Shown here: positions 7,793 to 15,034 of the stretch, one piece after another
Numbering within the stretch: the first letter of the stretch is position 1
Layout of the letters: each line of letters begins with the position of its first letter
Virus record (IMG/VR): IMGVR_UViG_3300042888_001239
Span: 1-34,047 of that record
Length of the DNA stretch: 34,047 bases
Strand: one strand, 5' to 3'
Origin: a virus
Made by a program: the position numbers and the translations under genes
The notes under the pieces: model-generated
What the model was told of the DNA's origin: nothing
The model's database searches: none
The model's input: the letters and a program-made list of their open reading frames with translations, nothing else

Positions 7793-8317
7793 ATGACTTG
7801 CATTGTTGCTCTACGCCATGAAGAAAAAGTTTATATGGCTGGAGATCGTGGAGCATCAGATGACGGAGTTATTCTCTCACTTCAATCACCAAAGGTTTGG
7901 AAAGTTGGACCGTACTTAATTGGTTATGCTGGATCAATGGACGGTGACAGAATCAGACACAATTTCAGACCATCAGCACCTAACATTAAAGATACAGACA
8001 AGTTTATGCACACTAAGTTTATTAAAGAACTTCGTGAATTTTACAATGAGTTTTGGATTGATACATCTAAAGAAGGTGAACTTAGTTTAATCATTGGTAT
8101 TCGTGGAGAAATCTACGAACATAGTTCTGGAGATATGTCTTTATCTAAATATTCTTTGCCATATATGTCTATTGGTTCTGGTTCAGAATATGCATATGGA
8201 GTTTTGTATGCAACAGATAAACAAAAAAATGCAAGGAACAGGGTAATGCAAGCAGTAAATGCTGCAATTAAATTTAACCCATCTTGCATGGGTCCAGTTG
8301 ACATCATAAGTGCCTAG
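7793..8317 (+). CDS. Proteasome/HslV-like Ntn hydrolase
   Basis: This 174-residue protein begins Met-Thr-Cys-Ile-Val. After Met removal Thr1 would be the nucleophile, with D17 (AGDRGASD) and K33 (SPKVW) at exactly the positions of the proteasome beta catalytic Asp17 and Lys33. Later motifs also match the fold: YAGSMDGD and SIGSGSEYAYG. Related HslV-like proteins occur in phages. It is a cytoplasmic peptidase that should form rings, but no HslU/Mpa-type unfoldase is in the window, so it may work alone, with a host ATPase, or in prohead maturation. Confidence 0.88.
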   Translation: MTCIVALRHEEKVYMAGDRGASDDGVILSLQSPKVWKVGPYLIGYAGSMDGDRIRHNFRPSAPNIKDTDKFMHTKFIKELREFYNEFWIDTSKEGELSLIIGIRGEIYEHSSGDMSLSKYSLPYMSIGSGSEYAYGVLYATDKQKNARNRVMQAVNAAIKFNPSCMGPVDIISA

Positions 8318-8326
8318 GAGTATACT
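8298..8326 (+). promoter_or_regulatory. Leaderless promoter for the 73-aa acidic protein
   Basis: TTGACA (8298-8303), 17 nt, TATACT (8321-8326), then exactly 6 nt to ATG 8333. The start site is predicted on the A of ATG. It lies inside the end of the upstream hydrolase gene. Confidence 0.85.
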
Positions 8327-8332
8327 TAGTAT

Positions 8333-8554
8333 ATGAACGAAGAATTTGAAGAAATACTAAAGGATATTCAGAATATAGAGTCAAACTTTGATGAGTTTGA
8401 GATTTGGCTTGAAAACGGAATTGAACGGGGATGGGTAACTGAACCGTTCTGTAATACTCATGAGGGTGATCCCTACATGACAGAAGAAGAAGCAGCAGAG
8501 TGGGAAGAGGGCGGAGACCCTTGCCAAGTAGTAATTAAAATCAAAGAAAACTAA
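8333..8554 (+). CDS. Acidic 73-aa protein, actinophage type
   Basis: This strongly acidic protein contains ENGIERGWV, then PFCNTHEGDPYM, then GGDPCQVVIKI. From memory the CxTHxGxP...GxDPC pattern is frequent in actinobacteria and their phages, without a known function; two Cys and one His could bind metal. Translation is predicted from a leaderless mRNA. The subtilase gene follows after 11 nt. Confidence 0.8.
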   Translation: MNEEFEEILKDIQNIESNFDEFEIWLENGIERGWVTEPFCNTHEGDPYMTEEEAAEWEEGGDPCQVVIKIKEN

Positions 8555-8565
8555 CAGGGAGAAAA

Positions 8566-9444
8566 ATGAAGAAAATAGCAGTGGGAATTATTGCAGTATT
8601 AAGTTTAGTATTGCTACAACCAGTACAAGCACAAACAGCAAAGTCAATTGTTATTATTGATACAGCAATTGATTCATCTATTCCACAACTAAAGGAAAAA
8701 ATTGTACAAGAAGTTTGTATTCTTGACCGAATGCTTTGTCCTAATGGAACAAGATTTCAAGAAGGTTTAGGATCGGCAACGCTTACGCCTGCACAAATTA
8801 AGGCTAATGGATTTGACCATGGAACAAGCATGGCTCTTATTGCAAACAAAGTTAATCCAGATGCAAACATTATCTTTATTAGAATTGTTGGAATGAGGGC
8901 TAATGGAACTCAAGACAACTATAATGTTTTTGATATAGAGAAGGCTCTTTCTTGGGTTATTTTAAACAAAGAAAAGTATAACATTTCTTCTGTATCAGCA
9001 TCAATGGGCAGCAATATCGTTGGCACTGGGCCAAAGTATTGTCCTACAAACGCAACACATTCTGGACTTGTTGGAAATATTGATAAACTTTTATCATTAA
9101 ATGTTCCAACAATTTTTGCTGCAGGAAACAACAGAGACTATAAGAGAATTAACTTCCCAGCATGTATTGCACAGGCAGTGGCAGTAGGTGGAGCAACAGA
9201 AGGCAACACCATGTCTCCATTCTCAAATGCTGCTCCAGAAGTTGACTTCTATTTTCTTGAGGTGTTTAATGTTAATAATAAGACAGTAAGAGGAACTTCA
9301 GCAAGTGCTGCAGCATTTTCTGCTTACTGGGCTAAAAATTACAAGGGTACCTATCAGTCAACATATGACTACTTCGTATCAATATCTAAGAAAGCAGTAG
9401 GAAGAACAACTGCAACTGATAGGCTTGTAAGTCTTTTAGGTTAA
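8566..9444 (+). CDS. Secreted subtilisin-like serine protease (S8 family)
   Basis: This 292-residue protein has a signal peptide (1-22, ending VQA-Q) and then a compact subtilase domain with the full triad: D32 (VIIDTAID), H85 (FDHGTSMA) and S245 (RGTSASAA). The oxyanion residue is N188 (FAAGNN). Four Cys (51, 58, 159, 200) could form two disulfides. There is no obvious propeptide: the catalytic Asp lies only ten residues after the signal site, unlike most subtilases. A CAGGGAGAAAA site precedes the ATG. It probably cuts proteins at or outside the host membrane. Confidence 0.92.
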   Translation: MKKIAVGIIAVLSLVLLQPVQAQTAKSIVIIDTAIDSSIPQLKEKIVQEVCILDRMLCPNGTRFQEGLGSATLTPAQIKANGFDHGTSMALIANKVNPDANIIFIRIVGMRANGTQDNYNVFDIEKALSWVILNKEKYNISSVSASMGSNIVGTGPKYCPTNATHSGLVGNIDKLLSLNVPTIFAAGNNRDYKRINFPACIAQAVAVGGATEGNTMSPFSNAAPEVDFYFLEVFNVNNKTVRGTSASAAAFSAYWAKNYKGTYQSTYDYFVSISKKAVGRTTATDRLVSLLG

Positions 9445-9451
9445 TTGGTTT

Positions 9452-9524
9452 TGGTCTGTAACTCAGTTGGTAGAGTGCCGAACTGTTAATTCGGAAGTCG
9501 CAGGATCGTGACCTGCCAGACCAG
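9452..9524 (+). tRNA. tRNA-Asn (GTT)
   Basis: Acceptor TGGTCTG pairs with CAGACCA, with discriminator G as usual for Asn. The anticodon arm is CCGAA-CTGTTAA-TTCGG with anticodon GTT. The T arm GCAGG/CCTGC has the non-standard loop ATCGTGA. A full CCA end is not encoded. It starts 8 nt after the subtilase stop. Confidence 0.9.
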
Positions 9525-9529
9525 CAAAA

Positions 9530-9603
9530 GCGAGTGTTGCATAATGGTAGTGCACCATCCTTCCAAGTTGGTTGTGCCAGTTCGATTCTGGTCACTCGCT
9601 CCA
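9530..9603 (+). tRNA. tRNA-Gly (TCC)
   Basis: Acceptor GCGAGTG pairs with CACTCGC. The anticodon loop CTTCCAA gives TCC, reading GGA; its stem has one T-T mismatch. The T arm is GCCAG-TTCGATT-CTGGT. Discriminator T and encoded CCA complete the 3' end. It lies 5 nt after tRNA-Asn. Confidence 0.9.
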
Positions 9604-9604
9604 A

Positions 9605-9660
9605 GGGCCTGGCTTATAGTGGTTAGGACATCATCTTTTTATGATGGAAGCAAGTGTTGA
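9605..9660 (+). pseudogene. Broken tRNA (5' half, TTT anticodon)
   Basis: D-arm-like sequence (ATAGTGGTTAGGAC) is followed by a good anticodon arm, TCATC-TTTTTAT-GATGG, with anticodon TTT (Lys). The T arm is lost after GTGTTGAAT and no sequence matches the 5' acceptor GGGCCT. It sits 1 nt after tRNA-Gly and just before the very AT-rich carbamoyltransferase gene, so it may mark a recombination point. Confidence 0.45.
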
Positions 9661-9701
9661 ATTTTATTTAAGGATCTTTAATAAAATAATATAATTTATG
9701 G

Positions 9702-9707
9702 TATACT
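9702..9707 (+). promoter_or_regulatory. Possible -10 box for the carbamoyltransferase gene
   Basis: TATACT lies 30 nt before ATG 9738. The leader has TAGGGGGATAA as ribosome site. The only -35 candidates (TTTAAT or TTAATA near 9677) have 18-19 nt spacing and are weak. Confidence 0.45.
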
Positions 9708-9737
9708 GATTTATAGTTTATAGGGGGATAAAATAAA

Positions 9738-11381
9738 ATGAATAAAATACTTGGAATTTCAGTAATGCATGATTCTTCTATTTGTATTTTTGAAAATGGG
9801 AAAATAGTTAACTTTTTAAAAGAAGAACGTTTTTCAAAAAATAAAAGAGATATGTATCCAGCAAAATCTGTTTTTGAAATAGACTTAAAGAATGAACCAG
9901 TTGATCTTGCATATTCAGCACCAATCAAAGAAGATCATGTAAGGGATATAGTACATAGAATACTAAGCAAAAATTTTAAAATTGATAAAGTTTCTGACTA
10001 TTCAGATGAACATCATTTAGTTCACGCAAATTTAGCATTTTATAATAGTGGTTTTGATCAAGCCCTTGTTTTTGTTATTGATAGAAATGGTTCAGTCTTT
10101 GGAAACTCTGTCAGGGAATCTGAAAGCGTTTATTTAGCATCTTATCCAAATAACTTTAAAGCATTATGTAAAAATTATTGGCTATTTAGTAATTATGGAC
10201 ATGAGTTTGTTGATTCATTAAAAGTTAATGATCCAGATTGTGATTTTAATGCTAAGTCAATGTTTGGAATTGTAAAGGTTTATGAAAGCGCAACTACTCT
10301 AATTGGACAACATGCCCTTGAAAATGGCAAAACAATGGGTCTTTCAGCATATGGAGACAAAAACAAGAGTTATCCAAAACTATTTGGTGATGGTTTTATT
10401 CCTTTAGATTACCATTTTGGCCATGAGGATTTTATGGATTTAAGATCTGCCAACTATATAAAATTAAAAGATAAATTAACAAAAAATCTAACTGCTGAAA
10501 ATTATCAAGAATACGCAGACTATGCCTGGAATGTTCAAAAAGAAACTCAAGAGGCAGTTGCGTCAATGATTAATATGTATGTAGAAAAAACAGGTGTTAA
10601 AAATGTATGCATCACTGGTGGATACGGTTTAAATGTTGTTGCAAATCATTATTATATTACACAATTTCCAGAAATTAATTTCTTTTTTGAGCCATTAGCA
10701 GATGATAGTGGAAATAGCATTGGCGCAGCAATGAAATATTATCGTGATACAACGTTCGATTCTACTATTAATAAATTAGAGCATACATTTTTTAATGGTA
10801 AAAATTATTTGCTTGATAATATTAATGGATTAGATGTTTCTATATCCGATGTTGCAAAACTAATTTCTGATGGTAAAAGTATTGCAGTGTATAATGGACT
10901 TGCAGAGGCTGGTCCAAGAGCACTTGGAAATAGATCAATTCTTTTTGATTGTAGAGATAAAGATGCAAAAGAAAAAGTAAATAGAATTAAAAAAAGAGAA
11001 TGGTATCGTCCATTTGCTGCAATGGTATTAGAAGAAGATTCTAATGAGTATTTTGAAATGGGTAAAATTAAAAAAAGTGAATTCATGACAATTTCGTTTC
11101 CAGTTAAAGATCATGCAATTAAAAAAATACCAGGGGTCGTCCACATTGACAATACTTGCAGAATACAAACAGTTGACAATTCTAATCCAATAATTTTTAA
11201 TCTGTTAAATGAATTTAAAAAAATAACAAAAATGGGAATATTACTTAATACTAGTTTTAACCTTGCTGGTAATCCACTGGTTGAAACGCCAGAAGATGCT
11301 TTTTATACACTAAAAAATAGTGAATTAGACTATGTTTGGTTTCCAGAAATATCAAAACTTGTATCTAAAAAAGATATTTAA
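9738..11381 (+). CDS. Carbamoyltransferase (NodU/CmcH/TobZ family)
   Basis: This 547-residue two-domain enzyme has the family motifs. The N-terminal Kae1-like part contains GISVMHDSS, EERFSKNKRD and EHHLVHANLAFY; the middle has ITGGYGLNVVAN and EPLADDSGNSIGAA. The C-terminal domain has EAGPRALGNRSI, EWYRPFAAMV and LLNTSFNLAGNPLVETP. Family members move the carbamoyl group of carbamoyl phosphate to a hydroxyl through carbamoyl-adenylate. Known substrates include sugars and antibiotics and, in phages, 5-hydroxymethylcytosine. The gene is more AT-rich than its neighbours. The substrate here is unknown: modified DNA or a glycan made by the nearby glycosyltransferases are the main options. Confidence 0.93.
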   Translation: MNKILGISVMHDSSICIFENGKIVNFLKEERFSKNKRDMYPAKSVFEIDLKNEPVDLAYSAPIKEDHVRDIVHRILSKNFKIDKVSDYSDEHHLVHANLAFYNSGFDQALVFVIDRNGSVFGNSVRESESVYLASYPNNFKALCKNYWLFSNYGHEFVDSLKVNDPDCDFNAKSMFGIVKVYESATTLIGQHALENGKTMGLSAYGDKNKSYPKLFGDGFIPLDYHFGHEDFMDLRSANYIKLKDKLTKNLTAENYQEYADYAWNVQKETQEAVASMINMYVEKTGVKNVCITGGYGLNVVANHYYITQFPEINFFFEPLADDSGNSIGAAMKYYRDTTFDSTINKLEHTFFNGKNYLLDNINGLDVSISDVAKLISDGKSIAVYNGLAEAGPRALGNRSILFDCRDKDAKEKVNRIKKREWYRPFAAMVLEEDSNEYFEMGKIKKSEFMTISFPVKDHAIKKIPGVVHIDNTCRIQTVDNSNPIIFNLLNEFKKITKMGILLNTSFNLAGNPLVETPEDAFYTLKNSELDYVWFPEISKLVSKKDI

Positions 11382-11409
11382 TTTAATAAATATAAAAATT
11401 ATAGTTATG

Positions 11410-11418
11410 TGATATAAT
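11410..11418 (+). promoter_or_regulatory. Extended -10 promoter and leader of the Hsp20 gene
   Basis: TGATATAAT, no clear -35. The leader of about 50 nt holds an inverted repeat, TGTACC (11424-11429) and GGTACA (11441-11446), then GAAAGGGG before ATG 11476. Confidence 0.6.
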
Positions 11419-11475
11419 AATATTGTACCTGCCGATTGGGGGTACATTAACTTATTCGCTTGAAAGGGGAATAAA

Positions 11476-11904
11476 ATGGTAGTAACACATGCAATGGATC
11501 TATTCAATGATCCTTTTTTTATTGGCTTTAACAGAGAGTTAGGCCGCTTAAGTAACGCACATAAAACAAACTCACAAACATATCCTCCATATGATCTTCT
11601 TAAACTAGATGAAGATACATATAGAATCTCTTTGGCTGTTGCTGGATTTTCCAGGGAAAATATTGATATCTCAGTAGACAATGGAACTCTTATTATTAAG
11701 GGTGAAATCGTAGAGGTAGTAGATGCTGAAGTAGTTCATAAGGGTATTGCTGGTCGTAAATTTGTACGATCATTTGCTCTTGGAGAATATATGGAAGTGA
11801 CTGGTGCAGAAATGAAGGATGGTATGCTACATATTAATGTAGACCGTATTATTCCTGAAGATAAAAAGCCAAAGACTATTGAAATCAAACTTGCTAAAAA
11901 GTAG
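11476..11904 (+). CDS. hsp20: Small heat-shock protein, Hsp20/alpha-crystallin family
   Basis: This 142-residue protein has an alpha-crystallin domain at about 38-140: YRISLAVAGFSRENIDISV, then NGTLIIKGE, then GRKFVRSFALGE, MKDGMLHINV and a C-terminal TIEIKL strand. It should be an ATP-independent holdase that keeps unfolded proteins soluble, as proposed for the hsp20 gene common in T4-like cyanophages. The N-terminal arm is short and there is no clear I-x-I tail. It has its own promoter and an SD of AAAGGGG. Confidence 0.94.
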   Translation: MVVTHAMDLFNDPFFIGFNRELGRLSNAHKTNSQTYPPYDLLKLDEDTYRISLAVAGFSRENIDISVDNGTLIIKGEIVEVVDAEVVHKGIAGRKFVRSFALGEYMEVTGAEMKDGMLHINVDRIIPEDKKPKTIEIKLAKK

Positions 11905-11919
11905 TATATAGGCTATAAT
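11891..11919 (+). promoter_or_regulatory. Promoter for the endolysin gene
   Basis: TTGCTA (11891-11896), 17 nt, TATAAT (11914-11919). The leader of about 50 nt carries TTAGGAGATAAAA before ATG 11977. It overlaps the 3' end of hsp20, so lysis can be timed apart from it. Confidence 0.8.
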
Positions 11920-11976
11920 TGTATAAGAGACCTAGGCATGTCTTTATAAACTGCCCCTTAATATTAGGAGATAAAA

Positions 11977-12780
11977 ATGGCAGCAAAAGGTAGTTTAGAG
12001 TCAATCATTGAGGTTGCAAAAAAAGAAATTGGAACAATTGAAGGTCCAAAAGATAATGAAACAAAGTATGGCAAGTGGACTGGTGTTAATTTTCAGCCAT
12101 GGTGCCAATCATTTGTTTCTTGGTGTGCCTTTACTTCTGGATTAGATGCAAAGAAGTATCCAAAGTCTGCATCAACAGTTGCAGCAGCAGACTGGTTTAA
12201 GAAGAATGATCGTTGGTCAGATGCACGTAACGATGACCCAACTCCAGGAGACTGGATTTATTTTGATTTTCCAGACGATGGTGTAAACCGTATTTCACAT
12301 GTTGGTATTTGTATTAAAAATAATGGAGATGGAACTATTCAAGTTATTGAGGGAAATACTTCAGGAACTGCAAAAGGAGATCAGCGCAACGGAGGAATGT
12401 GCGTAGAGAAAACTCGTGCATATGTAAAGAACAATAAGGCTAAGTTAGTTAATGCTGTTGTTGGTTGGGGTCGTCCAGTTTATACTGGCGAAGAAAACCT
12501 TCCGCTTCTTTCCAAGGTTGGATCATCTGATGCTCCAGTTAAAGCATCTGCTCCAGTATCTTCAACACCTTCTGCACCTGCAGTTAAGAAAGAGTTTAAG
12601 CAGTTTAAAGAAGGCGCAAAAGGTTCACCTGTTAAAAAGATTCAAGAAGCACTTGGCTTAAAGGCTGATGGAGTTTTTGGTCCAGGAACATCTAAGGCAG
12701 TTAAAGATTTTCAATCTAAGTCTAAACTTCCAGTAACTGGAATTGTAGATTTAAAAACATATAAGGCTATTTTGAAGTAA
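11977..12780 (+). CDS. Endolysin: CHAP amidase/peptidase plus peptidoglycan-binding domain
   Basis: This 267-residue protein has an N-terminal CHAP domain with catalytic C43 (PWCQSFVSWC), H108 (ISHVGIC) and a polar residue near E125/N127 (VIEGNT). A Ser/Pro/Ala linker (about 180-203) leads to a PG_binding_1 domain (about 208-266: EGAKGSPVKKIQEAL, DGVFGPGTSKAVKDFQ). It cuts peptide or amide bonds of host peptidoglycan at lysis. It has no signal peptide, so a holin is needed; candidates lie at 18590-19041. Its stop overlaps the next start (TAATG). Confidence 0.93.
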   Translation: MAAKGSLESIIEVAKKEIGTIEGPKDNETKYGKWTGVNFQPWCQSFVSWCAFTSGLDAKKYPKSASTVAAADWFKKNDRWSDARNDDPTPGDWIYFDFPDDGVNRISHVGICIKNNGDGTIQVIEGNTSGTAKGDQRNGGMCVEKTRAYVKNNKAKLVNAVVGWGRPVYTGEENLPLLSKVGSSDAPVKASAPVSSTPSAPAVKKEFKQFKEGAKGSPVKKIQEALGLKADGVFGPGTSKAVKDFQSKSKLPVTGIVDLKTYKAILK

Positions 12781-12965
12781 TGCCAGTATATGAATACAAA
12801 TGTACAGGACAATGTTCTGAAATTGTAATCAAGCAAAGATCTATTAAAGATGCCGATCCAGGGTATGAGTGTCAAACTTGCACTCTACCACTGGAACGTG
12901 TATACTCTAATGTAACAGCAGTATTCAACGGTAGTGGATTTTATTCCACTGATAACAGAAAGTAG
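12780..12965 (+). CDS. FmdB-like zinc ribbon protein
   Basis: This 61-residue protein starts MPVYEYKCTGQCSE and has a second knuckle, YECQTCTLPLER, matching the FmdB regulatory family (MPxYEYxC...CxxC). The function is unknown in general, with metal binding likely. It starts in TAATG overlap with the endolysin stop, so translation is coupled. Confidence 0.88.
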   Translation: MPVYEYKCTGQCSEIVIKQRSIKDADPGYECQTCTLPLERVYSNVTAVFNGSGFYSTDNRK

Positions 12966-12968
12966 CGG

Positions 12969-12974
12969 TATACT
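12969..12974 (+). promoter_or_regulatory. Leaderless -10 box for the DUF7455-like gene
   Basis: TATACT directly touches an ATG at 12975, but a second in-frame ATG at 12981 lies exactly 6 nt after the box, the spacing seen elsewhere here. This selects 12981 as start. The -35 is weak (TTCCAC, 19 nt). Confidence 0.55.
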
Positions 12975-12980
12975 ATGAAC

Positions 12981-13229
12981 ATGACAATGACAAAAGAAGT
13001 TGTTCAAGAAGAATGGATTCTAAATGCAACAGACAGATGTGATGCTTGTGCAGCAGAAGCACTAGTAAAAGTAACTGGATTATCTGGAGATTTAATGTTT
13101 TGTGGACATCATTACAACAAGATTATGGATAATAAAGAAGGCTACAAGAAAATGATTTCTTTTGCACTTTCAGTTGTTGATGAACGACATAAACTTATTG
13201 AAAACAAGTCAAAGGGGCAGGATTACTAA
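12981..13229 (+). CDS. DUF7455-like zinc protein
   Basis: This is an 82-residue product from ATG 12981. The core TDRCDACAAEALVKV, then GDLMFCGHHYNK, matches a short family widespread in actinobacteria and their phages (DRCDxCGAxA...LxFCxHH). Two Cys pairs or Cys with His-His should bind zinc. The second Cys-flanking Gly of the family is replaced (CDACAAE). The C-terminus is helical. The function is unknown; it is a useful host-lineage marker. Its stop overlaps the SNase start. Confidence 0.82.
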   Translation: MTMTKEVVQEEWILNATDRCDACAAEALVKVTGLSGDLMFCGHHYNKIMDNKEGYKKMISFALSVVDERHKLIENKSKGQDY

Positions 13230-13636
13230 TGTTTGAATATTATGTAAAGAAGGTAGAAGACGTAGTAGATGGAGATACCATTGACGTTGTTATTGATTTA
13301 GGGTTTGATATTATGTTTGCATCTCGTGTAAGACTTGCTGGTATTGATACGCCTGAGTCTCGTACTAAGGACAAGGCTGAGAAGGCTCTTGGTCTTGAGT
13401 CTAAGGAGTATTTAAAGAAGCACCTTAAGGATGCCAAGTCTGTTGTAATTAAGACTGAGAAGATGAACTCATCTGAAAAGTTTGGACGCATTCTTGGTTG
13501 GATATATGTTAATGGAGACACAGTATCTCTAAACGATATGATGATTAATGATGGATATGCCTGGGGATATATGGGTGACACAAAGGTTAAAGACTTTGAA
13601 GCACTTAAAAAGGCTAGACTAAAATCAGGTAAGTAA
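13229..13636 (+). CDS. Thermonuclease-like (SNase family) nuclease
   Basis: This 135-residue protein has an OB-fold nuclease core: DGDTIDV (14-20), RVRLAGIDTPESR (33-45) and KFGRILGWIYV (84-94). R35, D40, E43 and R87 fall at the same numbers as in the staphylococcal enzyme, so the calcium-dependent active site looks complete. There is no signal peptide, so it acts in the cytoplasm, possibly on host DNA or RNA. TAATG overlaps occur at both ends. Confidence 0.92.
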   Translation: MFEYYVKKVEDVVDGDTIDVVIDLGFDIMFASRVRLAGIDTPESRTKDKAEKALGLESKEYLKKHLKDAKSVVIKTEKMNSSEKFGRILGWIYVNGDTVSLNDMMINDGYAWGYMGDTKVKDFEALKKARLKSGK

Positions 13637-13860
13637 TGGATGCAAAAAGTCAAGCACTTCTTGATCATTTAATTAATCAGGGTGCTATTCAAATATCAGA
13701 CATTGATATTAATGGAGAGATTGTTTATTCTATTACTGATAAACTACAAGAGGTTCATCCAGAGTTATATTTAGAACTTAGAGATGAGTTTGAGCATAAT
13801 ATGTTTGAAATGATAAATCAGGGTCCAAAAATTATGACTTGGAGAATAAGAGCCAAATGA
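13636..13860 (+). CDS. Paralogue A of a small phage protein family
   Basis: This 74-residue protein has LLDHLINQGAIQISDID, then YSITDKLQEVHPELY, then FEMINQG. It aligns along its length with the first 65 residues of the 14107 gene (LIKNLILEGALEVAGVD, YTITPKMQEVMPDMY, LNLWEKG). It lacks the C-terminal extension of that protein. The function is unknown. It overlaps the thioredoxin start (ATGA). Confidence 0.8.
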   Translation: MDAKSQALLDHLINQGAIQISDIDINGEIVYSITDKLQEVHPELYLELRDEFEHNMFEMINQGPKIMTWRIRAK

Positions 13861-14120
13861 AATCAATTCTTTATTTTACTGCAGAATGGTGTAACCCATG
13901 TAAAAAAACAAAGCCAATTGTTGAGCAGTTAAATACTGAGCAAATTATGGCTAAATTTTTTATAGTTGATGTTGATTCTGATATTGAAATGACTAAAGAT
14001 TTTGAGATTAGGTCTGTTCCTACTTTTGTAGTAATGAAAGATAATACTGAAATCCATCGTGTGACTGGTGCACAAACAAGGCAGCAGTTAGAGGAGTTAA
14101 TTAGATATGAACAGCAATGA
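13857..14120 (+). CDS. Thioredoxin-like protein
   Basis: An 87-residue thioredoxin fold from ATG 13857 (ATGA overlap; an upstream in-frame start at 13839 lies inside the previous gene). Active site WCNPC at residues 11-15, and cis-proline loop RSVPTF. It should reduce disulfides or act as a thiol cofactor. It is shorter than host thioredoxin because the first strand and helix are trimmed. It sits between two paralogous genes. Confidence 0.92.
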   Translation: MKSILYFTAEWCNPCKKTKPIVEQLNTEQIMAKFFIVDVDSDIEMTKDFEIRSVPTFVVMKDNTEIHRVTGAQTRQQLEELIRYEQQ

Positions 14121-14436
14121 AGATGAACTAATCAAAAATTTAATACTTGAAGGTGCTTTAGAAGTTGCTGGAGTAGATTCAGAGACTAATGAACTTTTAT
14201 ACACTATTACTCCAAAGATGCAAGAAGTCATGCCAGATATGTATGAAGATCACCTAACTCAAGTAAATAGAGATCTTTTAAACCTATGGGAAAAAGGGTA
14301 TGTTAATATTGATTTTTTATTGGCAGAGCCATCAGTCACTATATCTGAAAAAGGTCTTAATAAGGCTGAGGTTGCTAAACTATCCAAGCATGAAATTTGG
14401 GCACTAGAAGAGGTCAAGAGACTATTAAAAGGGTAA
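14107..14436 (+). CDS. Paralogue B of a small phage protein family
   Basis: This 109-residue, mostly helical protein has an N-terminal 65-residue part clearly related to the 13636 gene, plus a tail with VTISEKGLNKAEVAKL and HEIWALEEVKRLL. The YxITxKxQEVxPxxY core is common to both. It starts 14 nt inside the thioredoxin gene. The function is unknown. Confidence 0.8.
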   Translation: MNSNEDELIKNLILEGALEVAGVDSETNELLYTITPKMQEVMPDMYEDHLTQVNRDLLNLWEKGYVNIDFLLAEPSVTISEKGLNKAEVAKLSKHEIWALEEVKRLLKG

Positions 14437-14440
14437 AGTC

Positions 14441-14449
14441 TGATATAAT
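14441..14449 (+). promoter_or_regulatory. Leaderless extended -10 promoter
   Basis: TGATATAAT with TATAAT at 14444-14449, then 6 nt (CAGTAT) and ATG 14456. No good -35, but the TGn extension compensates. Confidence 0.7.
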
Positions 14450-14455
14450 CAGTAT

Positions 14456-15034
14456 ATGATAAAAGAAGGCGACTTTGTTATGGGCTCAACATCTGAAGGT
14501 GTTGTGCATGGCGTTGTAGAGCACATTATGAATGAAGGTGGAATCCTTGGTACCCCTGGATCAGAGTATGCCCTGGTTTCAATGCCACCAGACAATCCAG
14601 CAATGTCTGTTAGAATTTATAAAGAAGAAGATGGCAAGTGGGAAGCAACAGCCTATAGCATTGGAATGATGTATAAAAATGCACAAGTTGCAGATATCAA
14701 CAACCACACCATGGAAGATGATGATATGGATTCAGAGGTTGCTATGGCAATGTACGATTCATCAATTGGTAAATCACAAGAAATGGAAGATGAAATGGAA
14801 AAAGCAAAAAAGCCTAACTATGGTGAAATGATTCAGCCACGTCGTGGTGGATCAACACCTTCAAACCCACGCCTTTATGCAAGAGTTGTGCAGGCAGCAA
14901 AAGATAAATTTGATGTGTATCCATCTGCAGTTGCAAATTCTTGGGTAGTACAAGAATACAAGCGCCGTGGTGGAACATATAAGTCTGAAAAAGAATTAGG
15001 ATCAGATAATTTTTGGAATGGATTTTTAAAATAA
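14456..15034 (+). CDS. Phage protein with beta-barrel N-terminus and DUF5872-like C-terminus
   Basis: This 192-residue protein opens with a small beta barrel (GDFVMGSTSEGVVHGVVEHI). An acidic linker (about 90-115, EDDDMDSEV) follows, then a conserved C-terminal block: NPRLYARVVQAAKDKF, VYPSAVANSWVVQEYKRRGG. The last block is frequent in phages and is usually called DUF5872-like; from memory it occurs in prohead or capsid-associated proteins. No function is proven. Leaderless start; TAATG overlap with the next gene. Confidence 0.75.
   Translation: MIKEGDFVMGSTSEGVVHGVVEHIMNEGGILGTPGSEYALVSMPPDNPAMSVRIYKEEDGKWEATAYSIGMMYKNAQVADINNHTMEDDDMDSEVAMAMYDSSIGKSQEMEDEMEKAKKPNYGEMIQPRRGGSTPSNPRLYARVVQAAKDKFDVYPSAVANSWVVQEYKRRGGTYKSEKELGSDNFWNGFLK

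Noticed and set aside
13240-13668. 142-codon minus-strand frame
   Set aside because: It lies fully opposite the SNase gene, whose catalytic residues are all present; no family resemblance.
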